Assembly: GCF_036246005.1 (NCBI RefSeq)
Contig: NZ_CP109171.1
Location: 4,080,001 to 4,144,000, forward strand
Direction: 5' to 3'
DNA length: 64,000 nucleotides
Source of the DNA: Streptomyces sp. NBC_01723
Lineage (GTDB): Bacteria > Actinomycetota > Actinomycetes > Streptomycetales > Streptomycetaceae
Shown: in pieces, positions 42,734 to 50,699 of the stretch
Numbering within the stretch: position 1 is the stretch's first letter
Layout of the letters: every line of letters begins with the position of its first letter
Position numbers and translations under genes: made by a program
The notes under the pieces: generated by a model
What the model saw: only the letters and a program-made list of their open reading frames with translations
What the model was told of the DNA's origin: nothing
The model's database searches: none

Positions 42734-43273
42734 ATGGAGATGCCGAGGAACGACAGGTCGCCGGAGAACCCCCAGATCCTGGTCGTCGGCCAGGACGGAA
42801 TGGCGCTGGGCGGCGGCGGGGACGACGACTCCCGGGAGGTCCCGGTGACCGAGCAGGTGGAGCAGCCGGCCAAGGTCATGCGGATCGGCAGCATGATCAA
42901 GCAGCTGCTGGAGGAGGTGCGCGTCGCGCCCCTGGACGAGGCGAGCCGGGCCCGGCTCAAGGAGATCCACGCCAGCTCGGTGAAGGAGCTGGAGGACGGG
43001 CTGGCCCCGGAGCTGGTCGAGGAGCTGGAGCGGCTCTCGCTGCCCTTCACGGACGGCGCGACCCCGACCGACGCGGAGCTGCGGATCGCGCAGGCGCAGC
43101 TGGTCGGCTGGCTGGAGGGCCTGTTCCACGGCATCCAGACCACGCTGTTCGCCCAGCAGATGGCCGCGCGGGCCCAGCTGGAGCAGATGCGCCGCGCCCT
43201 GCCGCCGGGGGTCGCCCCGGACGGCGAGGAGCCCCCGCAGCCGGGCGGCCGCTCGGGCGGCCCCTACCTCTAG
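42734..43273 (+). CDS. bpa: Bacterial proteasome activator Bpa (DUF2587)
   Basis: A 179-aa ATP-independent ring-forming activator of the 20S proteasome, homologous to Mtb Rv3780. The conserved helical core runs from about residue 45 (PAKVMRIGSMIKQLLEEVR) to 155 (GWLEGLFHGIQTTLFAQQM). The protein ends in GPYL, corresponding to the GQYL tail by which Mtb Bpa docks on the proteasome alpha ring. The 20S genes are not in this window. ATG 42734 gives MEMPRNDRS; a second ATG two codons later is possible. A perfect 25-bp inverted repeat follows. Confidence 0.9.
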   Translation: MEMPRNDRSPENPQILVVGQDGMALGGGGDDDSREVPVTEQVEQPAKVMRIGSMIKQLLEEVRVAPLDEASRARLKEIHASSVKELEDGLAPELVEELERLSLPFTDGATPTDAELRIAQAQLVGWLEGLFHGIQTTLFAQQMAARAQLEQMRRALPPGVAPDGEEPPQPGGRSGGPYL

Positions 43274-43312
43274 CCTCTGGAGGGACCCCCGACCCGCGGG
43301 AGCCTCCCCCAC

Positions 43313-43362
43313 GACACCGCGAAGGGCCCGGCAGCAGCTGCTGCCGGGCCCTTCGCGGTGTC
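43313..43362. terminator. Perfect 50-nt palindrome, convergent terminator
   Basis: Arms 43313-43337 and 43338-43362 are exact reverse complements (25 bp), centred on CAG|CTG. It sits between bpa and the kinase stop codon and can fold on either strand. Confidence 0.9.
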
Positions 43363-43368
43363 ACGCGC

Positions 43369-45021
43369 TCACTCGGAGGCCGGGTTGCCCGTCGAGACCT
43401 TGAGCTGGATCTCCGGCATGTCCTCCGGGTCGACGTCCGTGCCGGCCGCCGGGAACTGGTCCCGGATCGAGCCCTCGCCGTACGTGTTCTCGTCGACCTC
43501 GACGACCTTCATCCGCCAGCCCGCGGCGTTGAAGCACTCCTTGACCGAGCCGATGTACTTGAACGTGAAGTCCGGCACCTTGATCTTGTCGGGGTCGTTG
43601 TACGACTCCTCCGGCTCGGTGCACTCGTCCTTCTCGATGGTCTTCGTCTTGTCCGGCCCGCGGTAGCCCGCCGCCTTCGACGCCGACACGGAGGCGCTGG
43701 GGGAGCCGCCGCCCTCCGGGTCCTCACCGCCGCCGCCGTTCATCAGCAGCGCGCCGACCAGTCCGCCGACGGCCACCACGGCGACCACGATCGAGCCGAT
43801 GATCACCGGCTTGTTGTTCCTGCCCCCGCCCGCGCCGCCGGAGGCCGGGGCCGACGGCGTCAGGTTGTACGGCGGCGGCGTGGACGCGCCCTGCTGCCCG
43901 TGCTGTCCGTAGGGGGCGGGCGTCTGGTAGCCGCCCTGCTGCGGATAGCCGTAGGCGGCGGGCGAGTGCGTGGCGGGTGCCGGGCCGCCGTACGGGTTCG
44001 GGGCCGGAGTCGGCTGGTACGGCGTCTGGACGGGGCCGGTGGGGGCCGGGGTGCCCTGGTCGACCGGCGGGAAGACCGCGGAGCCGACACCGGCGCCGCT
44101 CGCCGCGGCCGCGCCGGGCACGATGCTCGGCGGGGCGGCGTGGAAGGACTGCGCCACCCGCAGGCACTCGTCCCGCATGGCCTCGGCGCTCGGGAAGCGT
44201 TCGTTCGGGTTCTTCTTCAGGGCGCGGGCCACCAGCGCGTCCACCGCCGGGGGCAGCGACCGGTTGACCGAGGAGGGGGCCACCGGCTCCTCCTGCACGT
44301 GCGCGTACGCGATGGCCAGCGGCGAGTCCGCGTCGAACGGCAGTCGCCCGGTGACCAGTTGGAACAGCATGATGCCGACCGAGTACAGGTCGGAGCGGGC
44401 GTCCACGCCGCGGCCGAGGGCCTGTTCGGGGGAGAGGTACTGCGGGGTGCCGACCACCATGCCGGTCTGCGTCATCGAGGTGACGCCGGACTGCATGGCG
44501 CGGGCGATGCCGAAGTCCATGACCTTGACCACGCCGCGCTTGGTCATCATCACGTTGCCCGGCTTGATGTCCCGGTGGACCAGGCCCATCTCGTGGCTGA
44601 TCTCCAGGGCCGCCAGCACGTCCGCGGTGATCTTCAGCGCCTTGTCGGCGGGCATCGCGCCCTGCTGCCGGACGTCCTCGTCGAGCACCGAGCCCAGCGG
44701 GCGGCCCTCGACGTACTCCATGACGATGTACGGCGTCGTCATGGAGTCCAGCTCGTCCTCGCCGGTGTCGAAGACCGAGACGATGTTGGTGTGCGTGAGC
44801 TTGGCCACGGCCTGGGCCTCGCGGCGGAAGCGCTCGCGGAAGGCCTGTTCCCGGCCCAGCTCGGTGTGGAGCGTCTTGATCGCGACCTGGCGGTCGAGGA
44901 CCGAGTCGTACGCCAGGTGCACGGAGGCCATACCGCCCTCACCGAGCAAGTCGCGCAGCTGGTAACGGCCGCCGGCGAGCGCGCGCCCCGCGTACCGGCC
45001 CTGTCCGGCGTCCTGGCTCAT
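43369..45021 (-). CDS. Ser/Thr protein kinase with single C-terminal PASTA domain
   Basis: A 550-aa receptor-type kinase. Kinase domain about 20-285 with Lys49, HRD Asp151, DFG 169-171 and a Ser/Thr-rich activation loop. A Pro/Gly/Tyr/Gln-rich juxtamembrane region (300-400), a transmembrane helix at about 404-427, and an extracytoplasmic part with two cysteines and one PASTA-like domain (about 478-545, IKVPDFTFKYIGSVKECF). PASTA implies sensing of muropeptides. The ATG at 45019-45021 is used. Divergent from another kinase gene across 348 bp; as I recall, S. coelicolor has the same pair (SCO3820/SCO3821). Confidence 0.9.
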   Translation of the reverse strand: MSQDAGQGRYAGRALAGGRYQLRDLLGEGGMASVHLAYDSVLDRQVAIKTLHTELGREQAFRERFRREAQAVAKLTHTNIVSVFDTGEDELDSMTTPYIVMEYVEGRPLGSVLDEDVRQQGAMPADKALKITADVLAALEISHEMGLVHRDIKPGNVMMTKRGVVKVMDFGIARAMQSGVTSMTQTGMVVGTPQYLSPEQALGRGVDARSDLYSVGIMLFQLVTGRLPFDADSPLAIAYAHVQEEPVAPSSVNRSLPPAVDALVARALKKNPNERFPSAEAMRDECLRVAQSFHAAPPSIVPGAAAASGAGVGSAVFPPVDQGTPAPTGPVQTPYQPTPAPNPYGGPAPATHSPAAYGYPQQGGYQTPAPYGQHGQQGASTPPPYNLTPSAPASGGAGGGRNNKPVIIGSIVVAVVAVGGLVGALLMNGGGGEDPEGGGSPSASVSASKAAGYRGPDKTKTIEKDECTEPEESYNDPDKIKVPDFTFKYIGSVKECFNAAGWRMKVVEVDENTYGEGSIRDQFPAAGTDVDPEDMPEIQLKVSTGNPASE

Positions 45022-45369
45022 GTCTCTGCGTCCCCCATAGGCGCCGCGGCGCCGGTGGCAGCAGGCCGCGCGCTCGTGATCGAAAGTGCTATTCCCGGCC
45101 AAGTCTGCCCGAGGGCACTGACACGTCAAGCGCGGTGCCCGTTCCGTGACCGTACGCGAAAGAAGCGTCGCGGAAGCGTTACAGCCGCCGTACCGCCGGT
45201 ACACAGAATTTGCACGACAGTAAGGAACCAGGGTTTCATGACCGGTCCGTCTCATGTCCGGTCCCGGCCCCCCATCCCGGACCGGAGGCCGCCGCGGAGC
45301 CTGTAGCGTGGCCGACGGAGACCGTAACAACACCGCGCGCACCGCGGGCAGAAACGACGGCGAGGACTG
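45022..45369. other. Divergent promoter region of the kinase pair
   Basis: 348 bases without a gene. It should contain promoters for both kinases. The stretch 45170-45235 is AT-richer (AAGCGTTACAGCC, CAGAATTTGCACG), a likely place for promoter elements. No clear inverted repeat was found. Confidence 0.5.
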
Positions 45370-46977
45370 ATGGCACAGCAGCAGCGCGCCCAGGGCCCGT
45401 CCGATCCCGAGGCGAATGGCGGCGGTATGGCTGACGCGCCGGAGACCTGGGGCAACGGCGGCCTGGTCGGCGACGGCCGGTACCGGCTGACCCGCAGACT
45501 CGGGCGGGGTGGCATGGCCGAGGTGTTCGCCGCCGAGGACGTCCGCCTGGGCCGCACCGTGGCGGTCAAGCTGCTCCGTGCCGATCTGGCCGAGGACCCG
45601 GTCTCCAAGGCGCGCTTCACACGCGAGGCGCAGTCGGTGGCCGGCCTCAACCACCACGCGATCGTCGCCGTGTACGACTCCGGCGAGGACTTCGTCGGCG
45701 GCCAGTCCGTGCCGTACATCGTGATGGAGATCGTCGAGGGCCGCACCATCCGCGACCTCCTCCTGAACGCCGAGGCGCCCGGCCCCGAGCAGGCGCTGAT
45801 CATCGTCTCCGGTGTCCTGGAGGCGCTCGCCTACTCGCACCAGCACGGCATCGTGCACCGCGACATCAAGCCTGCCAACGTCATCATCACCAACAACGGC
45901 GCGGTGAAGGTGATGGACTTCGGCATCGCACGCGCCCTGCACGGCGCGTCCACGACGATGACGCAGACCGGCATGGTCATGGGCACCCCGCAGTACCTCT
46001 CCCCGGAGCAGGCCCTCGGCAAGGCCGTGGACCACCGCTCCGACCTGTACGCGACCGGCTGCCTGCTCTACGAACTGCTCGCACTGCGCCCGCCGTTCAC
46101 CGGCGAGACCCCGCTGTCCGTGGTCTACCAGCACGTCCAGGACATCCCGACGCCGCCGTCCGAGGTCTCCGACGCCACCCCGCCGGAGCTGGACGGCCTC
46201 GTGATGCGCTCCCTGGCCAAGGAGCCCGACGACCGGTTCCAGACGGCCGAGGAGATGCGCGGGCTGGTCCAGTACGGGCTCCAGATGCTCTACGAGCAGG
46301 GCAGCCACACCGGTACCTGGAACACCGGCCCGGTCACCGCGCACGACGGCCGGCAGACGCCGGCGGCCGGTCTCGCCGGCACGTCGGTGATGCCGAACGC
46401 CGGCCACGGCGCGTCGGGCACCCAGCAGATCCCGCAGCCGATCCTGCCCGGCCGCTACGGCGGGGGCGACGACGGCGGCTTCGAGGGCAACGGCAACAAG
46501 GGCAGCGGCCGCGGCAAGCTGTGGATACTGGCCGTCCTCGCGGTCATCGCCATCGCGGCCGGCGTCGCGCTGGCCCTGAACAACGGCGATGACGGCAAGG
46601 GCGGCACCGACACGGACAAGAGCCCGTCCGCCAGCGTCTCGGAGAGCACCGGCGACGAGTCGCCCAGCCCGTCGCCCAGCGACGAGGAGACGCAGGAGAA
46701 CACCGACCCGGGCACGGACCAGGACAACGGCGGGGGCGGCACCGGCGGCGGCGACTGGACGCCGTCGTACTCACCCTCGTACACGCCCTCCCAGAGTCAG
46801 ACGGAGGAGCCGACGGGCGACCCCACCGGCGACCCGACCGGCGATCCGACGACGCCCACGGACGACCCGACGACGGACCCGACCGGGCCGACGGGCGACC
46901 CGACCGGCGATCCGACCGGCGGCACCGAGGGCGGCGGCGGGACCGGCGCCCCGGGTGGCGAAGGGGACAACGGCTGA
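45370..46977 (+). CDS. Ser/Thr protein kinase with repetitive extracytoplasmic tail
   Basis: A 535-aa membrane kinase. Kinase domain about 38-300: GRGGMAEV, Lys67, HRD Asp165, DFG 183-185, activation loop with TTMTQTGMVMGT. One transmembrane helix at about 383-403. Outside, instead of PASTA, is a 130-residue low-complexity tail of Ser/Pro/Glu then repeats of PTGDP/TTDP, and a Gly-rich end. The repeats are encoded by near-identical 12-nt units around 46812-46925. The kinase domain is very close to that of the divergent neighbour. The ATG at 45370 follows GAGGAC. Confidence 0.9.
   Translation: MAQQQRAQGPSDPEANGGGMADAPETWGNGGLVGDGRYRLTRRLGRGGMAEVFAAEDVRLGRTVAVKLLRADLAEDPVSKARFTREAQSVAGLNHHAIVAVYDSGEDFVGGQSVPYIVMEIVEGRTIRDLLLNAEAPGPEQALIIVSGVLEALAYSHQHGIVHRDIKPANVIITNNGAVKVMDFGIARALHGASTTMTQTGMVMGTPQYLSPEQALGKAVDHRSDLYATGCLLYELLALRPPFTGETPLSVVYQHVQDIPTPPSEVSDATPPELDGLVMRSLAKEPDDRFQTAEEMRGLVQYGLQMLYEQGSHTGTWNTGPVTAHDGRQTPAAGLAGTSVMPNAGHGASGTQQIPQPILPGRYGGGDDGGFEGNGNKGSGRGKLWILAVLAVIAIAAGVALALNNGDDGKGGTDTDKSPSASVSESTGDESPSPSPSDEETQENTDPGTDQDNGGGGTGGGDWTPSYSPSYTPSQSQTEEPTGDPTGDPTGDPTTPTDDPTTDPTGPTGDPTGDPTGGTEGGGGTGAPGGEGDNG
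46812..46925 (+). repeat. Tandem 12-nt repeats encoding (PTGD/PTTD) units
   Basis: Units of the form GGCGACCCGACC recur with small changes, giving TGDPTGDPTGDPTTPTDDP-type protein. Likely variable in copy number between strains. Confidence 0.8.
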
Positions 46978-46993
46978 CCGGGCCGCCGCGGGT

Positions 46994-47401
46994 TCACAGG
47001 GTGCCGAGGGTGCCCTCCGTGACGTGCACCGAACCGAACTGCGGCTCGATTCGCAGGTACACCGGGTCGAACGGCTCGCCGTCCACCCGGCGCGGTGCGG
47101 GGCCGAACCGCTCGACCTCGGCGGCGCTCGGCTCGTGCGCCTCGCACCGGCCCACCACCTGAGCCGTCCACAGGCTCTCGCCGGGCCCGGCGGTGCTCAG
47201 GTTGTCGGCGCCGTACGCGACGACGCTCCCGGCGCAGACCTGGTGGTAGCCGCAGCTCCGCGGCATGCGCAGCAGGACCCGGGCGTCGGCCACGATGTGG
47301 CGCGCGAAGGCGAGGAAGGGCAGGGCGCGCATGGTCGTGGCGGCGCGGCCGTAGGCGGTGCGGGCGAGCAGACCTACGGCGTGCTGTGCGTCGGTGGGCA
47401 T
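46994..47401 (-). CDS. Pyridoxamine 5'-phosphate oxidase-like (FMN split-barrel) protein
   Basis: A 135-aa protein resembling the PNPOx-like split-barrel family, which binds FMN, F420 or haem. The pattern MRALPFLAFARHIVADARVL, SVVAYGADNL and LWTAQVVGRCEAH corresponds to successive strands of the barrel. No signal peptide. It ends 17 bp from the convergent kinase and lies upstream of, not overlapping, the response regulator on the same strand. Such proteins are frequent among DosR-type targets in actinobacteria, which fits the neighbour, but substrate is unknown. The ribosome site before the ATG at 47401 is weak. Confidence 0.75.
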   Translation of the reverse strand: MPTDAQHAVGLLARTAYGRAATTMRALPFLAFARHIVADARVLLRMPRSCGYHQVCAGSVVAYGADNLSTAGPGESLWTAQVVGRCEAHEPSAAEVERFGPAPRRVDGEPFDPVYLRIEPQFGSVHVTEGTLGTL

Positions 47402-47484
47402 GCACTCACTGTGCGCGAGCGGAGGCAGCGGCGACAGAGTCGCCCGCCCCGGCAGGAGGGGACGTAAGTCCCGGTTCGGGCGGC

Positions 47485-48159
47485 TCAGCGGCTCTCCGCC
47501 TCCAGCCGGGCCACGAAGGCCGCCGCCTGGGAACGCCGCTGCATCCCGAGCTTGGCCAGCAGACTCGACACGTAGTTCTTGATCGTCTTCTCCGCCAGGT
47601 TCAGCCGCTCGCCGATCGCGCGGTTGGTCATCCCCTCGCCGATCAGCTCCAGGATGCGGCGCTCCTGGTCGGTCAGGCGGGCCAGCCGGTCGTCGGGCTT
47701 GGCGCCGCCGTCGCGCAGCCGCTCCAGCACCCGCGCGGTGGCCGCGGGGTCGAGCAGCGACTTGCCGGCCGCCACGCCGCGTACGGCGCTCAGCAGCTCG
47801 GCGCCCCGGATGTCCTTGAGGACGTACCCGGAGGCGCCCGCCATGATCGCGTCGAAGAGGGCCTCGTCGTCGGCGAAGGAGGTGAGCATGAGGCAGCGGA
47901 CGGACTCGTCCCGGGAGCGGATGTCGCGGCACACCTCGACGCCGCTGCCGTCCGGCAGCCGGACGTCCAGCACCGCCACGTCCGGACGGGTGGCCATGAC
48001 CCGGGCCGCGGCCTCGGCCACCGTGCCGGCCTCGCCGACCACCTCGATGTCGGACTCGCCCGAGAGCAGATCGTGCACCCCCCGGCGCACCACCTCGTGG
48101 TCGTCGAGGAGGAATACCCGGATTTTTCCGTCTTCGCGCACGCGGTCAGTGTCACACAC
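47485..48159 (-). CDS. NarL/FixJ (DosR/DevR-like) orphan response regulator
   Basis: A 224-aa regulator. Receiver domain (about 13-128) with acidic pair DD (19-20), phosphoacceptor Asp65 ([11 protein letters not shown]), Thr/Ser at the switch ([11 protein letters not shown]) and Lys in GYVLKDIRG. LuxR-type helix-turn-helix at about 160-218 ([37 protein letters not shown]). No histidine kinase is adjacent. The S. coelicolor gene at this place, SCO3818, is reported as an orphan regulator related to OsdR/DevR and able to receive phosphate from SCO0203. The GTG at 48159 follows GGGAAGAG; a GTG six codons later is possible. Confidence 0.9.
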   Translation of the reverse strand: MCDTDRVREDGKIRVFLLDDHEVVRRGVHDLLSGESDIEVVGEAGTVAEAAARVMATRPDVAVLDVRLPDGSGVEVCRDIRSRDESVRCLMLTSFADDEALFDAIMAGASGYVLKDIRGAELLSAVRGVAAGKSLLDPAATARVLERLRDGGAKPDDRLARLTDQERRILELIGEGMTNRAIGERLNLAEKTIKNYVSSLLAKLGMQRRSQAAAFVARLEAESR

Positions 48160-48465
48160 CGACTCTTCCCGTGCCCGGGGTGGCCGGGATAACGTGCCGT
48201 TGTTCCGGCCCCCTGCGAGGCTGTGACCAGGACAACTTCCGCACTTCGCCGATTTACTTGGAAATCCGAGTAAAAACGCAGGTCAGGAGAGGTTTCACAG
48301 AAATGTGGAGCACTGGGTAACGTGCAGTTCGCAGGGCGCTCGCCGGGGCACCTGTCACGCCTGTCCCCCGATCGGGCCGCACCCACCCTCGTGCGACCGC
48401 CGGGACACAGGTGAGCCGCACTGGCTTCCGGCGAACCCGGGGGCCGGACCGACGGAGGAGCACAC
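48160..48465. promoter_or_regulatory. Divergent promoter region with AT-rich palindrome before bkdA1
   Basis: 306 bases between the response regulator and the second bkd operon. At 48254-48273, TTACTTGGAAATCCGAGTAA is an inverted repeat (7 of 8 positions paired around a 4-base centre) in an AT-rich island, unlike its surroundings. Its form suits an Lrp/AsnC-type or response-regulator site. No gene is seen in the region. Confidence 0.55.
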
Positions 48466-49707
48466 GTGACCGAGAGCACTGCCGCGCGCAAGCCGCGACG
48501 CAGCGCCGGAAGCAAGGCGGCCGGCACCACCGGCACCAAAGCCGAGACCACCGGCAAGCGCACCGCACGCACCACTCGCACCACCCGCACCGCTGCTCAG
48601 AAAGGCTCCGAGACGGAGCTGGTGCAGCTGCTGACCCCCGAGGGCGAGCGCGTCGAGCCCGCCAAGAACTCGCCGTACGCCGAGTACGCCTCGTTCGTCG
48701 CCGACATCACCCCCGACGAGCTGCGCGGCCTGTACCGCGACATGGTGCTCACCCGGCGCTTCGACGCCGAGGCCACCGCCCTGCAGCGCCAGGGCGAGCT
48801 GGGCCTGTGGGCCTCGCTGCTCGGCCAGGAGGCCGCCCAGATCGGCTCCGGCCGGGCCACCCGCGAGGACGACTACGTCTTCCCGACCTACCGCGAGCAC
48901 GGCGTCGCCTGGTGCCGCGGGGTCGACCCGACCAACCTCCTCGGCATGTTCCGCGGTGTGAACAACGGCGGCTGGGACCCCAACGGCAACAACTTCCACC
49001 TGTACACCATCGTGATCGGCTCGCAGGCGCTGCACGCCACGGGCTACGCGATGGGCATCACCAAGGACGGCGCGGACTCGGCCGTGATCGCCTACTTCGG
49101 CGACGGCGCCTCCAGCCAGGGCGACGTCAGCGAGGCGTTCAACTTCGCCGCCGTCTACAACGCCCCCGTGGTGTTCTTCTGCCAGAACAACCAGTGGGCG
49201 ATCTCCGAGTCCAACGAGAAGCAGACCCGCGTGCCGCTCTACCAGCGTGCCCAGGGCTTCGGCTTCCCCGGCGTCCGCGTCGACGGCAACGACGCGCTGG
49301 CCTGCCTCGCGGTCACCCGCTGGGCGCTGGAGCGGGCGCGGCGCGGCGAGGGCCCGGCGCTCATCGAGGCGTACACGTACCGCATGGGCGCCCACACCAC
49401 CTCGGACGACCCCTCCCGCTACCGGCACGACGACGAGCGTGCCGCCTGGGAGGCGAAGGACCCGATCCTGCGTCTTCGCCGCTTCCTGGAGGCCGCAAAC
49501 CACGCGGACGAGGGATTCTTCGGGGAACTGGAGGCGGAGAGCGAGGCGTTGGGCAAGCGAGTGCGCGAAGTGGTCCGTGCCATGCCGGACCCGGACCGGT
49601 TCGCCATCTTCGAGAACGTGTACGCGGACGGGCACGCGCTCGTCGACGAGGAGCGAGCCCAGTTCGCCGCCTACCAGGCGTCGTTCGCCGAGGCAGAGGG
49701 GGTCTGA
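48466..49707 (+). CDS. bkdA1: Branched-chain 2-oxo acid dehydrogenase E1 alpha subunit (second copy) with basic N-terminal tail
   Basis: A 413-aa E1 alpha. The ThDP/Mg motif is AYFGDGASSQGDVSEAFNFA. Compared with the first copy it has a 48-residue N-terminal tail made mainly of Lys, Arg, Thr, Ala and Gly (RKPRRSAGSKAAGTTGTK), histone-tail-like and absent from standard E1 alpha. GGAGGAG lies upstream of the GTG at 48466. The operon continues with E1 beta (1 bp gap) and E2 (10 bp gap). It corresponds to bkdA1B1C1 of S. coelicolor as I recall. E3 is again not included. Confidence 0.93.
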   Translation: MTESTAARKPRRSAGSKAAGTTGTKAETTGKRTARTTRTTRTAAQKGSETELVQLLTPEGERVEPAKNSPYAEYASFVADITPDELRGLYRDMVLTRRFDAEATALQRQGELGLWASLLGQEAAQIGSGRATREDDYVFPTYREHGVAWCRGVDPTNLLGMFRGVNNGGWDPNGNNFHLYTIVIGSQALHATGYAMGITKDGADSAVIAYFGDGASSQGDVSEAFNFAAVYNAPVVFFCQNNQWAISESNEKQTRVPLYQRAQGFGFPGVRVDGNDALACLAVTRWALERARRGEGPALIEAYTYRMGAHTTSDDPSRYRHDDERAAWEAKDPILRLRRFLEAANHADEGFFGELEAESEALGKRVREVVRAMPDPDRFAIFENVYADGHALVDEERAQFAAYQASFAEAEGV

Positions 49708-49708
49708 C

Positions 49709-50689
49709 ATGGCAGCGGAAAAGATGGCGCTGGCCAAGGCGATCAACGAGTCGCTGCGCCGCGCACTGGACTCGGACCCCAAGGTCCTGATCATGGGCGA
49801 GGACGTCGGCAAGCTCGGCGGCGTCTTCCGGGTGACCGACGGCCTCCAGAAGGACTTCGGCGAGGACCGGGTGATCGACACCCCGCTGGCCGAGTCCGGC
49901 ATCGTCGGCACCGCCATCGGCCTGGCCCTGCGCGGCTACAGGCCGGTGGTGGAGATCCAGTTCGACGGTTTCGTCTTCCCGGCCTACGACCAGATCGTCA
50001 CCCAGCTGGCCAAGATGCACGCACGCTCGCTGGGCAAGGTCAAGATGCCGATCGTCATCCGCATCCCCTACGGCGGCGGCATCGGCGCGGTCGAGCACCA
50101 CTCCGAGTCCCCCGAGGCGCTGTTCGCGCACGTGGCGGGCCTGAAGGTGGTCTCCCCGTCGAATTCGGCGGACGCCTACTGGATGATGCAGCAGGCCATC
50201 CAGAGCGACGACCCGGTGATCTACTTCGAGCCCAAGCGGCGCTACTGGGACAAGGCCGAGGTCAACCGCGAGGCCATCCCGGGCCCGCTGCACACCGCGC
50301 GCGTGGTGCGCGAGGGCGGCGACCTCACGCTGGCCGCGTACGGCCCGATGGTGAAGCTCTGCCAGGAGGTCGCCGACGCGGCGGCCGAGGAGGGCAGGTC
50401 GCTGGAGGTGGTGGACCTGCGGTCCATCTCCCCGGTCGACTTCGACACGATCCAGGCGTCGGTGGAGAAGACCCGCCGCCTGGTCGTGGTCCACGAGGCA
50501 CCGGTGTTCCTGGGCTCGGGCGCGGAGATCGCGGCCCGGATCACGGAGCGCTGCTTCTACCACCTGGAGGCCCCGGTGCTCCGGGTCGGCGGCTACCACG
50601 CCCCGTACCCGCCGGCGCGTCTGGAGGAGGAGTACCTGCCCGACCTGGACCGGGTGCTCGATGCCGTCGACCGCTCGCTGGCGTACTGA
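49709..50689 (+). CDS. bkdB1: Branched-chain 2-oxo acid dehydrogenase E1 beta subunit (second copy)
   Basis: A 326-aa E1 beta: VLIMGEDVGKLGGVFRVT, DTPLAESGIVGTAIGLA, RIPYGGGIGAVEHHSESPE and a C-terminal transketolase-type domain with VVDLRSISPVDFDTI. It pairs with the E1 alpha one base upstream. GAGGGGG lies before the ATG at 49709. Strong resemblance to the copy at 32549-33553, with differences in the substrate-facing loops that could change 2-oxo acid preference. Confidence 0.94.
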   Translation: MAAEKMALAKAINESLRRALDSDPKVLIMGEDVGKLGGVFRVTDGLQKDFGEDRVIDTPLAESGIVGTAIGLALRGYRPVVEIQFDGFVFPAYDQIVTQLAKMHARSLGKVKMPIVIRIPYGGGIGAVEHHSESPEALFAHVAGLKVVSPSNSADAYWMMQQAIQSDDPVIYFEPKRRYWDKAEVNREAIPGPLHTARVVREGGDLTLAAYGPMVKLCQEVADAAAEEGRSLEVVDLRSISPVDFDTIQASVEKTRRLVVVHEAPVFLGSGAEIAARITERCFYHLEAPVLRVGGYHAPYPPARLEEEYLPDLDRVLDAVDRSLAY

Positions 50690-50699
50690 GGAGGGGAGC

